Source: JBMNNU01 sp050942695 (GTDB lineage Bacteria > Chloroflexota > UBA6077). From it: 12,964 nucleotides of DNA. Location of the stretch: assembly GCA_050942695.1 (NCBI GenBank), contig JBMNNU010000077.1:1-12964 (forward strand). Direction: 5' to 3'. Under the pieces are notes generated by a model, which saw nothing but the letters and a program-made list of their open reading frames with translations, ran no database searches and had not been told where the DNA came from. Of this stretch, positions 1 through 6,646 are shown piece by piece (positions within the stretch are counted from its first letter, which is position 1; every line of letters starts with the position of its first letter). Made by a program: the position numbers and the translations under genes.

Positions 1-25
1 GGTGACACCGGGCGTCGGTGTCACC
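1..25. repeat. Perfect 10-bp inverted repeat in the Pro/Thr linker
   Basis: GGTGACACCG (1-10) and CGGTGTCACC (16-25) are exact reverse complements around a 5-nt loop. They lie inside the propeller gene, where they encode the start of a VTPTPGVT linker. This could be chance from biased Val/Thr/Pro codons or the edge of a repeat outside the window. Confidence 0.6.
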
Positions 26-1011
26 ACTGGAACCACACCTACCGCCTTGCCTATCTTGTTGGCCACCTGCTCCGTTAGCCACAGGTTGCCGTTGCCATCC
101 AGTGCGACCCCATAAGGGGCGCTATTGGCGGTATTAATCCCGTAGGTTGTGATGGTGCCGTTGTGCACACGGCCGAAAGAGTTGGTATTGTACCCGGCGT
201 ACCAAACGCTGCCGAGCTTATCGATTACCAGCGCGGTTGGCTTGCTGTCCCGGATAGGGATATCGTATTCGGTCCAGCTTCCGGACGCCGACCTCACGGC
301 TATCTTGTTGGCTTTGTGCTCGGCTACCCAAACGTTACCCGAGCCGTCGATGGCTATGCCCCATGGCTCGCTGTCAGATGTGGGGATGCCGTACTCCTCG
401 AACTGGCCGTTGCTGGGGTTCAACTTGCCGATCTTATTACCCATGCGCTCGGTGAACCAGACATTCCCGGATGAGTCTATGGCCACCATCCACGGCTGGC
501 TGTCGGCTGTGGGCACGTTGTACTCTGTAAACTCCCCTGCTGGGGTCATCTTGCCTATCTTGTTGCTGCCGGACTCGGCAAACCATACGTTGCCGGAGCC
601 ATCGATCGCAATGCCTGCAGGTTTGCTGTCGCTGGTGGGGATATTGTCCTGTCCCATCTGGCCGTGAGGGGTCAGGTTGCCGATCTTGTTGCCTGCAAAC
701 TCGGTGAACCACACCCGATTGCCGGAGTCCACGGCAATCCCCCATGGCTGGCTGTCTGGCGTGGTCACGCTGTACTCCTGGATCACTCCATTCTGTGTGA
801 TCTTGGCGATCTTGTTCCCGGTTGTCTCGGTGAACCAGAGGTTACCGAAGGAATCTGGGGCTATATTGGCTGGCTGGCTGTTGGTGGTGGGAATACCCCA
901 CTCGTTGATGGCTGTCTGGGCGCTAACGCTATTAGCAACAAGCGCAACCGCTGCGAACGCTATCGCTGCCAGAAGGCCGAGCCCCGAAGTTTTCCCTAGT
1001 CCAATTCCCAC
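1..1011 (-). CDS. Secreted Vgb-like seven-bladed beta-propeller protein (5' part; 3' end outside window)
   Basis: The reading frame stays open for 337 codons from a GTG at 1011 to the window edge. An AAGGAG Shine-Dalgarno lies about 9 nt upstream. Residues 11-31 are a hydrophobic Sec signal peptide with a likely VSA|QT cleavage site, so the protein is exported. Residues 35-325 hold seven repeats of about 42 residues, each with a core such as GNVWFTE followed by NKIGK and an IPT-DSQPWGIAID segment. WFTE-type motifs fall near residues 59, 101, 143, 185, 228, 270 and 311. This is the virginiamycin B lyase-like/NHL propeller fold. The catalytic His residues of true streptogramin lyases cannot be identified, so a binding or surface role is more likely than lyase activity. 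After blade seven the chain enters a Pro/Thr linker (VTPTPGVT), which suggests a further domain or anchor beyond the edge. Confidence 0.85.
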   Translation of the reverse strand, partial: MGIGLGKTSGLGLLAAIAFAAVALVANSVSAQTAINEWGIPTTNSQPANIAPDSFGNLWFTETTGNKIAKITQNGVIQEYSVTTPDSQPWGIAVDSGNRVWFTEFAGNKIGNLTPHGQMGQDNIPTSDSKPAGIAIDGSGNVWFAESGSNKIGKMTPAGEFTEYNVPTADSQPWMVAIDSSGNVWFTERMGNKIGKLNPSNGQFEEYGIPTSDSEPWGIAIDGSGNVWVAEHKANKIAVRSASGSWTEYDIPIRDSKPTALVIDKLGSVWYAGYNTNSFGRVHNGTITTYGINTANSAPYGVALDGNGNLWLTEQVANKIGKAVGVVPVVTPTPGVT

Positions 1012-1100
1012 TGTTTCACTCCTTTCTACGCTGAGATAGGATAAGCGTTTACAACACCATACAACGTCGGAGCCACAAAAAGGTTTCGTTAGATCGAGGG

Positions 1101-1156
1101 CACAAGGCACAAAACAACAAGGCACAAGGCCGTCCCTTTGCCTTGTGCCTGTTGTT
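1101..1156 (-). terminator. GGCACAA heptamer repeats forming a hairpin; likely aminotransferase terminator
   Basis: AGGCACAAGGC (1120-1130) pairs perfectly with GCCTTGTGCCT (1140-1150) around a 9-nt loop. Flanking AACAAC/GTTGTT extends the stem with one bulge. Read on the minus strand, the hairpin follows the aminotransferase stop at 1178 and is followed by a T-rich stretch (TTGTTGTTTTG), as expected of an intrinsic terminator. The left side also carries tandem GGCACAA heptamers (1101 onward), so the hairpin appears to be built from a short tandem repeat and a nearby inverted copy. Confidence 0.55.
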
Positions 1157-1177
1157 CTATATCTTCGTGGCGGAGAA

Positions 1178-2383
1178 CTAGCCTCTCGCCGCCTGATTTG
1201 CAGTACTGACTGGGATGCTGGGCCGGATCTGCTCTACTGCCCATCGAATCCGTCGAAGGGCCTCCTGCAGATTGGCCAAAGAGTTCGCGTAGGAGATGCG
1301 AATGAATCCATTACCGGCCGCGCCAAAAGCGGTGCCGGAGAGAGTGGCCACGCCGGCTTCGTTCAGCAGGTAGCGGGCAAATTCGTCGCTGCTAATCCCT
1401 ACGCCGGTCACGTTGGGGAAAGCATAGAATGCCCCGGCCGGCCATCGGCATCTGATACCTTCGATCGCATTCAGCCCTTCAACCACTACTTTCCGTCGTG
1501 CGGCGAACTCCTTTACCATCATATCAACATCGGCCTCGGCTTCAGGTCCGGCTAGAGCCGCCCTCTGTACGAAGGTTGCGGTGCAGGATGCGTTGTTGTT
1601 CACCAGCTTAGTGAAATGGAAGGCAAGTGATTCGGGCACCACCGCGAAGCCGAGCCGCCACCCCGTCATGGCGTATGTCTTGGAATGGCCATCGAGGATT
1701 ATCGTGCGCTCAGCCATACCCGGGAAGCTGGCTATGCTGACGTGGCGCCCCTCATACAGAATGCGCCAGTAGACCTCGTCCGAGAGCACCCACAGGTCGT
1801 GCTCGACCGCGAGAGCCGCTATCTCCTCTAACTGTTCGGGGGGTATGATACCTCCTGTGGGATTATGCGGGGAGTTGAGGATCAGCAAGGTGGTCCTGGG
1901 GGTAATTTTTGACTTCAACTCCTCCAGGTCGATACTGAAATCTTTCTCCTCTCTTAGAACCAGTGGCACCGCCTTCGCGCCAACAAAGTCGATCATCGAC
2001 TTGTAAATTGGGAAGCCGGGATCGGGGTAAATAACCTCGTCGCCTTCTTCGGCTAGCGCGAGAATGGTGTAGAACATGACTGGCTTGGCGCCGGGGGTGA
2101 CGACCACACAGTTGGGATTTACATCTAATCCCCGGCTCGCTTTCAGCTCAGAGGCGATAAGCTCGCGCAATTCAGGTAGCCCCTGCGAGGGTCCGTAGTG
2201 GGTGTATCCCTGGCGCAACGCCTCCTGCGCGGCGCTTACGATAGCGGCAGGAGTATCGAAATCCGGCTCACCGATCTCCAGGTGAATCACGTTCTTGCCT
2301 TGCGCTTCCAGTGCCCGCGCTTGAGCCAACACACTGAAAGCTGTCTCCATGCCCAATCGATCCATCCTGCTTGCTAATTTCAT
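1178..2383 (-). CDS. PLP-dependent class I/II aminotransferase (aspartate aminotransferase-like)
   Basis: A 401-residue fold-type I aminotransferase of normal family length. Visible motifs are the N-terminal LEIGEPDFDTP (35-45), NSPHNPTGG with the PLP-contacting Asn174 (170-178), SDEVYW with Asp202 and Tyr205, and SKTYAMTGWRLG with Lys235 as the Schiff-base lysine. Arg362 in FIRISYANS would bind the substrate alpha-carboxylate. The family transfers amino groups between amino acids and 2-oxoacids in the cytosol. Aspartate, alanine or aromatic substrates are all possible and cannot be separated by eye. The ATG at 2383 is preceded by AGGAGA. The gene lies 95 bp downstream of murE on the same strand and has its own candidate extended -10 motif. 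Confidence 0.92.
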   Translation of the reverse strand: MKLASRMDRLGMETAFSVLAQARALEAQGKNVIHLEIGEPDFDTPAAIVSAAQEALRQGYTHYGPSQGLPELRELIASELKASRGLDVNPNCVVVTPGAKPVMFYTILALAEEGDEVIYPDPGFPIYKSMIDFVGAKAVPLVLREEKDFSIDLEELKSKITPRTTLLILNSPHNPTGGIIPPEQLEEIAALAVEHDLWVLSDEVYWRILYEGRHVSIASFPGMAERTIILDGHSKTYAMTGWRLGFAVVPESLAFHFTKLVNNNASCTATFVQRAALAGPEAEADVDMMVKEFAARRKVVVEGLNAIEGIRCRWPAGAFYAFPNVTGVGISSDEFARYLLNEAGVATLSGTAFGAAGNGFIRISYANSLANLQEALRRIRWAVEQIRPSIPVSTANQAARG

Positions 2384-2414
2384 AAGGCCTTCTCCTAACT
2401 GTGTTGAATAATAG

Positions 2415-2468
2415 GCAATCAGCGAATAATGGCATCGATTGTAGCATAAGAGGCGAATAGCGAATAGC
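2415..2468. repeat. Heptamer repeats CAATCAG / GCGAATA in the murE-aminotransferase gap
   Basis: CAATCAG (2415-2421) abuts GCGAATA (2422-2428). Two further tandem GCGAATA copies occupy 2453-2466, followed by GC. CAATCAG is the exact complement of the CTGATTG heptamer repeated at 4311-4324, so two gaps flanking murE share a 7-nt unit. Confidence 0.6.
2438..2446 (-). promoter_or_regulatory. Candidate extended -10 promoter for the aminotransferase
   Basis: On the minus strand the sequence is TGCTACAAT, a TGn-extended -10 with TACAAT differing from TATAAT at one position. It would start transcription near 2431, about 48 nt before the ATG. No good -35 is visible. The same nonamer precedes murE at 4164-4156, which supports it. 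Confidence 0.45.
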
Positions 2469-2478
2469 TAAAGGAATG

Positions 2479-4110
2479 CTAATGGCCTATCATTTCGCGT
2501 AGGATGCGCCGAGCTACCTCTCCATCGTTCCAGGGCACTAGCTGCTCCCCAATAACCTGGCGGGTCTCGTGGCCTTTGCCTGCTAGGAGCACCGTGTCTC
2601 CGGGTTGAGCCCAACGGAAGGCCTCGCGTATGGCATCCTCTCGATCAGCTATCCTGATGTATTCCCGCCCCTCTCGCCAACCTTCGCGCCTGGCACCTTC
2701 CGCTATCTGCTCAGCGATCTCCATGGGATCCTCAAAGCGCGGATCGTCCATCGTGAAGATGGCGAGGTTCGCCAGTCGGGCAGCCACTCGCCCCATCTCA
2801 GGTCGATTGCTGGGGTCTCGCTCGCCCGCCATGCCGAAAAGCACTATCAACCTGCCCGGCGTTATCGGTTTGAGAGTTCCGAGAACCGTTTGGAGCGCCT
2901 GGGGGGTATGAGCGAAGTCCACTACCACAGAGAAGCTCTGCCCTTCAGCGATCCTCTGCATCCTCCCCGGCACCGAATCCACCAAGGCCATCGCCTGCCT
3001 GATCTGCTCCAGGCTCGCCCCCTGGCTCAACCCTACCGCCGCCGCCGCAAGCCAGTTATACACGTTGAACCTGCCCGCCAGGCGGGATTCCACATCCATC
3101 GACCCAAGGGGAGTGACCAGCACGAAACGGGACCCTTTTGGGAGCAACTGAACGTTTGCAGCCTTTACGATGAAGTCCTGAGGACGGTTCTGGGTTCTGG
3201 GTTCTGGGTTCTGTTCCCTCTCCCCGAGGGTGGTTTCTCTCCCCTCTCCCTGTGGGGGAGGGGCAGGGGACGGGGTCCCTCTCCCCATCTCCGCGTCCGG
3301 CGTTCCATCTATCCCATACCACAGCACCTTAGAGTTGGTAGCCGAGGCTATTTCAAGGGAGCGGGGATCATCTGCGTTTAGGATCGCAACCTTATCGCCC
3401 CCTTTAGACGCAGCTTGATCTAGGAGGCTGAACAGTTTCATCTTATCGCGAAGGTACTTCTCCATGGAGCCGTGGAAGTTCAGGTGCTCAGGACTAAGGT
3501 TGGTGAACACAGCCGCATCGAACTCGCAATGAAGCATACGATCCAACGCCAAGGCGTGGGAGCTTGTCTCTAACACCGCGTAGTCGATGCCCTCGTCTAC
3601 CATTCGACGCAACAACCCATAGATCTCTACAGGCTCGGGCGTCGTGTGCTGAGTGTCGTTGCGCCAGACCTGGTCCGCCACCTTGACATCTGCAGTCGTA
3701 ATGAAGCCGGTCCGATACCCCATTGCTTCCAGCGAGGCGCTGATCAGATAGGTAGTGGTAGTCTTCCCGTCGGTGCCGGTTACACCCACCACCCGTATTT
3801 GTCTGGCAGGGTAATCGTAAAAAGCGGCGGAGAGATCGGTCAAAGTTCGCCGCGCGTCTTTAACCGTCAAACAGGGAGTCCCATCAGTTATAGGCGCCCA
3901 AGCTTTTTCCGTGACAATGGCCACAGCGCCTCGCCTGATTGCATCCGGTATAAACTCAGCTCCATCAATATGGAAACCGGGCAGCGCAACGAAAAGGTCT
4001 CCAGGTTTGACAAGTCTAGAATCGTAGGCGATACCAGCCACGTTGGTTTCCAGGTCGCCAACCGGCTGAGCATCCGATATGTCTCGAAGCAGATTCCTCA
4101 ATGTCGGCAT
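2479..4110 (-). CDS. murE: UDP-N-acetylmuramoyl-tripeptide synthetase MurE, with an in-frame repeat insertion
   Basis: This cytosolic Mur ligase adds the third amino acid to UDP-MurNAc-L-Ala-D-Glu in peptidoglycan synthesis, using ATP. Visible motifs are the N-terminal substrate domain (DSRLVKPGDLFVA, 30-42), the P-loop TGTDGKTTT (111-119), HTTPEP (155-160), the likely carbamylated Lys223 in DKMKLF, NADDPR (245-250), HTPQAL (401-406), DDPRFEDP (455-462) and GKGHE (511-515). The Arg in DDPR is compatible with meso-diaminopimelate but also occurs in enzymes using other diamino acids, so the substrate is left open. At 543 residues it is about 40 longer than usual. The excess is a Pro/Gly/Gln-rich block at about 272-310, encoded by a repeat cassette. 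The ATG follows AGAGGTG. Confidence 0.95.
   Translation of the reverse strand: MPTLRNLLRDISDAQPVGDLETNVAGIAYDSRLVKPGDLFVALPGFHIDGAEFIPDAIRRGAVAIVTEKAWAPITDGTPCLTVKDARRTLTDLSAAFYDYPARQIRVVGVTGTDGKTTTTYLISASLEAMGYRTGFITTADVKVADQVWRNDTQHTTPEPVEIYGLLRRMVDEGIDYAVLETSSHALALDRMLHCEFDAAVFTNLSPEHLNFHGSMEKYLRDKMKLFSLLDQAASKGGDKVAILNADDPRSLEIASATNSKVLWYGIDGTPDAEMGRGTPSPAPPPQGEGRETTLGEREQNPEPRTQNRPQDFIVKAANVQLLPKGSRFVLVTPLGSMDVESRLAGRFNVYNWLAAAAVGLSQGASLEQIRQAMALVDSVPGRMQRIAEGQSFSVVVDFAHTPQALQTVLGTLKPITPGRLIVLFGMAGERDPSNRPEMGRVAARLANLAIFTMDDPRFEDPMEIAEQIAEGARREGWREGREYIRIADREDAIREAFRWAQPGDTVLLAGKGHETRQVIGEQLVPWNDGEVARRILREMIGH
3174..3297. repeat. Composite repeat cassette inside murE
   Basis: Read on the plus strand: AGTCCTG (3174-3180), pentamer AGGAC (3181-3185), four perfect GGTTCTG heptamers (3186-3213), a spacer, a 10-bp hairpin of CCCCTCTCCC (3241-3250) with GGGGGAGGGG (3254-3263), a G-rich tail ending GGGGTCC, then CTCCGCGTC (3289-3297). 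The order matches the cassette in lutC at 4773-4960, and a 41-nt block (3238-3278 versus 4866-4906) is identical at 37 positions. On the coding strand it yields a stop-free low-complexity peptide (for example GTPSPAPPPQGEGR and NPEPRTQN) between the central and C-terminal parts of MurE. Confidence 0.85.
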
Positions 4111-4155
4111 CAGGCACCTCTTAGCGCCCCCGAATGTAGTTGGGGTCGGCCGGGT

Positions 4156-4164
4156 ATTGTAGCA
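4156..4164 (-). promoter_or_regulatory. Candidate extended -10 promoter for murE
   Basis: TGCTACAAT on the minus strand, identical to the nonamer upstream of the aminotransferase. It lies about 45 nt upstream of the murE ATG, with no convincing -35 hexamer at standard spacing. Confidence 0.45.
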
Positions 4165-4194
4165 CGCCCCTTGCCAGGATCTGTGCTAGAAGGC

Positions 4195-4290
4195 ATGGTT
4201 CATACAAACAGTCAGTTCGTGTAACAGTCCAATGCTGTAGCGTCGGGGACGAGCCCCGACGCTACAGATCTGGTTGTTCGTGTGAACCAT
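4195..4290. mobile_element. MITE-like element with imperfect terminal inverted repeats
   Basis: The left end ATGGTTCATACAAACAG (4195-4211) and the reverse complement of the right end (4274-4290) match at 14 of 17 positions. A perfect 14-bp hairpin lies at the centre: CTGTAGCGTCGGGG (4235-4248), loop ACGAG, CCCCGACGCTACAG (4254-4267). The element is about 96 bp and non-coding, in the gap between the lutC end and the murE start. No clear target-site duplication is visible. The central hairpin has no T-run on either side, so it is not a typical intrinsic terminator, though it could still slow lut readthrough. Confidence 0.5.
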
Positions 4291-4310
4291 CCCGTGCTGG
4301 AAGCTGACGA

Positions 4311-4326
4311 CTGATTGCTGATTGCT
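4311..4326. repeat. CTGATTG heptamer, two tandem copies
   Basis: CTGATTG at 4311-4317 and 4318-4324, followed by CT, lies immediately downstream of the lutC stop. The reverse complement CAATCAG occurs at 2415-2421. Confidence 0.55.
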
Positions 4327-4327
4327 C

Positions 4328-5215
4328 TTATCTCAACAGTACCACGTGCAGCTCCTTCGGCCCGTGCATGCCAAGCGTCAACTGCAACTCTATGTCGGAG
4401 GTTCTGCTGGACCCGGTTATCACCACCACGTTGGCGCTCTGCGCAACCAGATCGGCCCCTCCCCCTACCAGCCAGTCCTGCATAGTTGGGTAGATGCGCT
4501 CCACGGGCAACAGGGCGATGTGCACCGGCGGCAACAAAGAGGCTATTCTGGAGCGTCCGGCACCGGACGCGACGATTATGCTCCCAGTATCGGCTAGACC
4601 CGCGACGGCGCCGGTGAGACCAACCTCCATCGTCGCCAACTTCTCCAACACATTCTGGTGGTTCTCGTCGTTAGGCACTCGCCCGCTAACCAGACTGATG
4701 CCAGCTTGCCGGAGCTTGTCTGCTAACCCCGGACACTCTATCTCGTTTTCCGCCCAGGACAGGACGGGGGTTAGTGCTGGGTGTTGGGTGCTGAGTCCTG
4801 AGTGCTGAGTCCTAAGTCCTGAGGACAGTTCTGAGTTCTGGGTTCTGGGTTCTGAGTGCTGGGTATCTCCCCTCTCCTTGTGGGGGAGGGGCTGGGGGTG
4901 GGGTCCGTCTCCGCGTCCCCGTGTCTCCGCGTCAGCCTCTGTCTCCGTCTCCCCGCCTCCACGCCCAACGGCTTGTAGGATCAGCCTGGTTACCTGCTCG
5001 ATCGCATCATCAGCGTCGAAGGGGCCATACACCTTCGCGGTGAGGGCTTCTAACTCGGCTCGGAAGCGCTCTACGTACTCCTCCCGTCCGGCCTCCGGAG
5101 GGAAGGGCGATTGAGCCGCTACCCGCTCGAATTGGGGGCGCTCACGGGCATCGGCCAGAGGGCCAGCGGCGGCTTTGGCTGCGGCCTGCCGGATGCGATC
5201 CATTACTTCGCTCAT
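4328..5215 (-). CDS. lutC: Lactate utilisation protein C (LUD domain), with an in-frame repeat insertion
   Basis: A LutC/YkgG-type LUD-domain protein, the third member of the LutABC L-lactate oxidation complex in the cytosol. The C-terminal half carries the family signature: GLTGAVAGLADTGSIIV, then SGAGRSRIASLLPPVHIAL, and an ending KELHVVLLR. The N-terminal part (1-84) is helical and carries FRAELEALTAKVYGP. Family members are usually about 200-240 residues, against 295 here. The excess is a low-complexity block at about residues 85-148, rich in Thr/Gln/Ser/Pro and Arg/Gly, which coincides exactly with a repeat cassette. The ATG follows GGGAGGTGA, which overlaps the lutB stop, so translation is probably coupled. 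If the insert disturbs folding the protein could be impaired, but the frame is intact on both sides. Confidence 0.88.
   Translation of the reverse strand: MSEVMDRIRQAAAKAAAGPLADARERPQFERVAAQSPFPPEAGREEYVERFRAELEALTAKVYGPFDADDAIEQVTRLILQAVGRGGGETETEADAETRGRGDGPHPQPLPHKERGDTQHSEPRTQNSELSSGLRTQHSGLSTQHPALTPVLSWAENEIECPGLADKLRQAGISLVSGRVPNDENHQNVLEKLATMEVGLTGAVAGLADTGSIIVASGAGRSRIASLLPPVHIALLPVERIYPTMQDWLVGGGADLVAQSANVVVITGSSRTSDIELQLTLGMHGPKELHVVLLR
4773..4960. repeat. Composite repeat cassette inside lutC
   Basis: Read on the plus strand: seven RGTNYTR heptamers (4773-4821), the pentamer AGGAC (4822-4826), five more RGTKCTG heptamers (4827-4861), then the hairpin CCCCTCTCCT (4869-4878) with GGGGGAGGGG (4882-4891), a G-rich tail, and octamers CTCCGCGT, CCCCGTGT, CTCCGCGT (4909-4932) followed by degenerate GTCTCC units. 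Order and orientation match the murE cassette. The core AGTCCTGAGGACRGTTCTG is common to both. Confidence 0.85.
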
Positions 5216-5226
5216 CTCTCACCTCC

Positions 5227-6642
5227 CTACCGATTCCTTCCGGATTGGCGCTCTTTCCATCTAGCCTGGAAACTCTTACCGACAAAGCTGGGAAAGTCCC
5301 TCGTATCGGTCCACGCATTCAACGGCGCTGGCAGGCCAGTTATCCAACCTTGCTTTGAGATCAATCGGCTGCCGAACCCGGCTAGGTTCGATCCAATCCT
5401 GAAGAGGGCGGGGCTCCCTGCCGCGGTAGCGAAGCCGGAGATGCCCAACTTCAGCCACCAGGGCCTGTGCCCCTCTCGCACAGTGTCCCTACGCAGCCTG
5501 AGCAAGAGACCCGGCAGGTCGATGCGCACCGGGCAAACCTCCCGGCAGGCGCCGCACAGTGATGATGCATGAGGTAGGTCGTGGTATCTATCTAATCCCT
5601 CGAACAAGGGGCTAAGCACGCTGCCCATAGGACCAGGGTAGACCGCTCCGTAGGCGTGGCCACCGATCAGCTTATACACGGGACAGGCGTTGAGGCAGGC
5701 GCCGCAACGAATGCAGGTGAGCATCTCAGCGTACTCGGACTCAAGTATCCGGGTTCTTCCGTTATCTATCAGCACTATATGCAGCTCTTCAGGCCCGTCG
5801 TCGTCGCCGCCTCTTCTAGGGCCAGTGACCATATTGGAATAAACGCTCAGCTTTTGGCCCGTTGCGCTCCTTGCAAGCAACTGCAGCATCAGCCCAAGAT
5901 CTTCCAGGGTGGGCACCAGCCGTTCGATACCCATCAGCACCACGTGGCATCTAGGGAGGCTGCTGCTGAGGCGGCCGTTTCCCTCGTTGGTTACGGTGAC
6001 GATGGTCCCAGTCTCCGCTACACCAAAGTTTGCCCCGGTAAACCCCATCCCCGCTTCCACATACTTACGACGCAGGGTCTCTCTAGCGATGCGAGCCAGG
6101 CGGAGCACATCCTCAGTTTCCTCTGAGCCCAACTTTTCATGGAACAGCCTGGAGACGTCCTGCCGGGTCATGTGGACTATCGGAACCACGATGTGTGAGG
6201 GCACGGAACCCTGCAACTGGAGCACGAACTCCGCAAGGTCGGTCTCCTGAGCGGTAACACCCGCCACTTCCAGCGCCTGGTTTAGCTCTGTCTCCTCGCT
6301 GACCATCGACTTGCCTTTTACAACCAGATTCACCCCGCGAGCCCTGGCAAGGTCGGCGATTATCCGATTGGCCTCATCCGCATCGGCAGCCCAATGCGCC
6401 TTGCCACCAACCCGCTCCACACTTTCCACGAACTGCCCAAGGTAGCGGGCCAAGTTGGCTACGGTGTGGCGACGGATGGCACGAGCTCGGTCTCTTGCTT
6501 CCTCAGCATCGGGAAGTGTGGCTAACATCGCAATCCGGTTGGCACCAAAGCGATCTGTGGCCCGCCTGAGGGCTTTGTGGAGCGCTTCATCGTGAACCGA
6601 CTCGGCTACTCGCTTTTTGAAGGTAACAGTCGATCCAGCCAC
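5227..6642 (-). CDS. lutB: Lactate utilisation iron-sulfur protein B
   Basis: A 471-residue LutB/YkgF homologue of normal length. The N-terminal LUD domain spans about 60-295, with KGKSMVSEE (109-117), NFGVAETGT (205-213) and a region ending EELHIVLIDNGR. It is followed by two ferredoxin-type clusters: CIRCGACLNACP (Cys310, 313, 316, 320) and CGACREVCP (Cys363, 366, 370). A Trp/Phe-rich C-terminal tail follows. The family takes part in oxidising L-lactate to pyruvate with LutA and LutC, with electron transfer through the Fe-S clusters. The start is GTG at 6642, with a GAGGTGA Shine-Dalgarno that overlaps the lutA stop codon. The gap to lutA is 4 nt and to lutC 11 nt, so this is one operon. 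Confidence 0.95.
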   Translation of the reverse strand: MAGSTVTFKKRVAESVHDEALHKALRRATDRFGANRIAMLATLPDAEEARDRARAIRRHTVANLARYLGQFVESVERVGGKAHWAADADEANRIIADLARARGVNLVVKGKSMVSEETELNQALEVAGVTAQETDLAEFVLQLQGSVPSHIVVPIVHMTRQDVSRLFHEKLGSEETEDVLRLARIARETLRRKYVEAGMGFTGANFGVAETGTIVTVTNEGNGRLSSSLPRCHVVLMGIERLVPTLEDLGLMLQLLARSATGQKLSVYSNMVTGPRRGGDDDGPEELHIVLIDNGRTRILESEYAEMLTCIRCGACLNACPVYKLIGGHAYGAVYPGPMGSVLSPLFEGLDRYHDLPHASSLCGACREVCPVRIDLPGLLLRLRRDTVREGHRPWWLKLGISGFATAAGSPALFRIGSNLAGFGSRLISKQGWITGLPAPLNAWTDTRDFPSFVGKSFQARWKERQSGRNR

Positions 6643-6646
6643 ACTA

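Noticed and set aside
3186..3213. Telomere-like repeat (GGTTCTG resembles eukaryotic telomere units)
   Set aside because: Internal to a bacterial coding gene, very short, and matched by non-G-rich heptamers elsewhere.
2605..3381. Long plus-strand open frame opposite murE
   Set aside because: It is antisense to a gene with full MurE motifs, has no family resemblance, and is kept open by the stop-free repeat.
4235..4267. Intrinsic terminator of the lut operon
   Set aside because: The hairpin is perfect but neither side has a T-run, so only a weak or indirect role can be argued.
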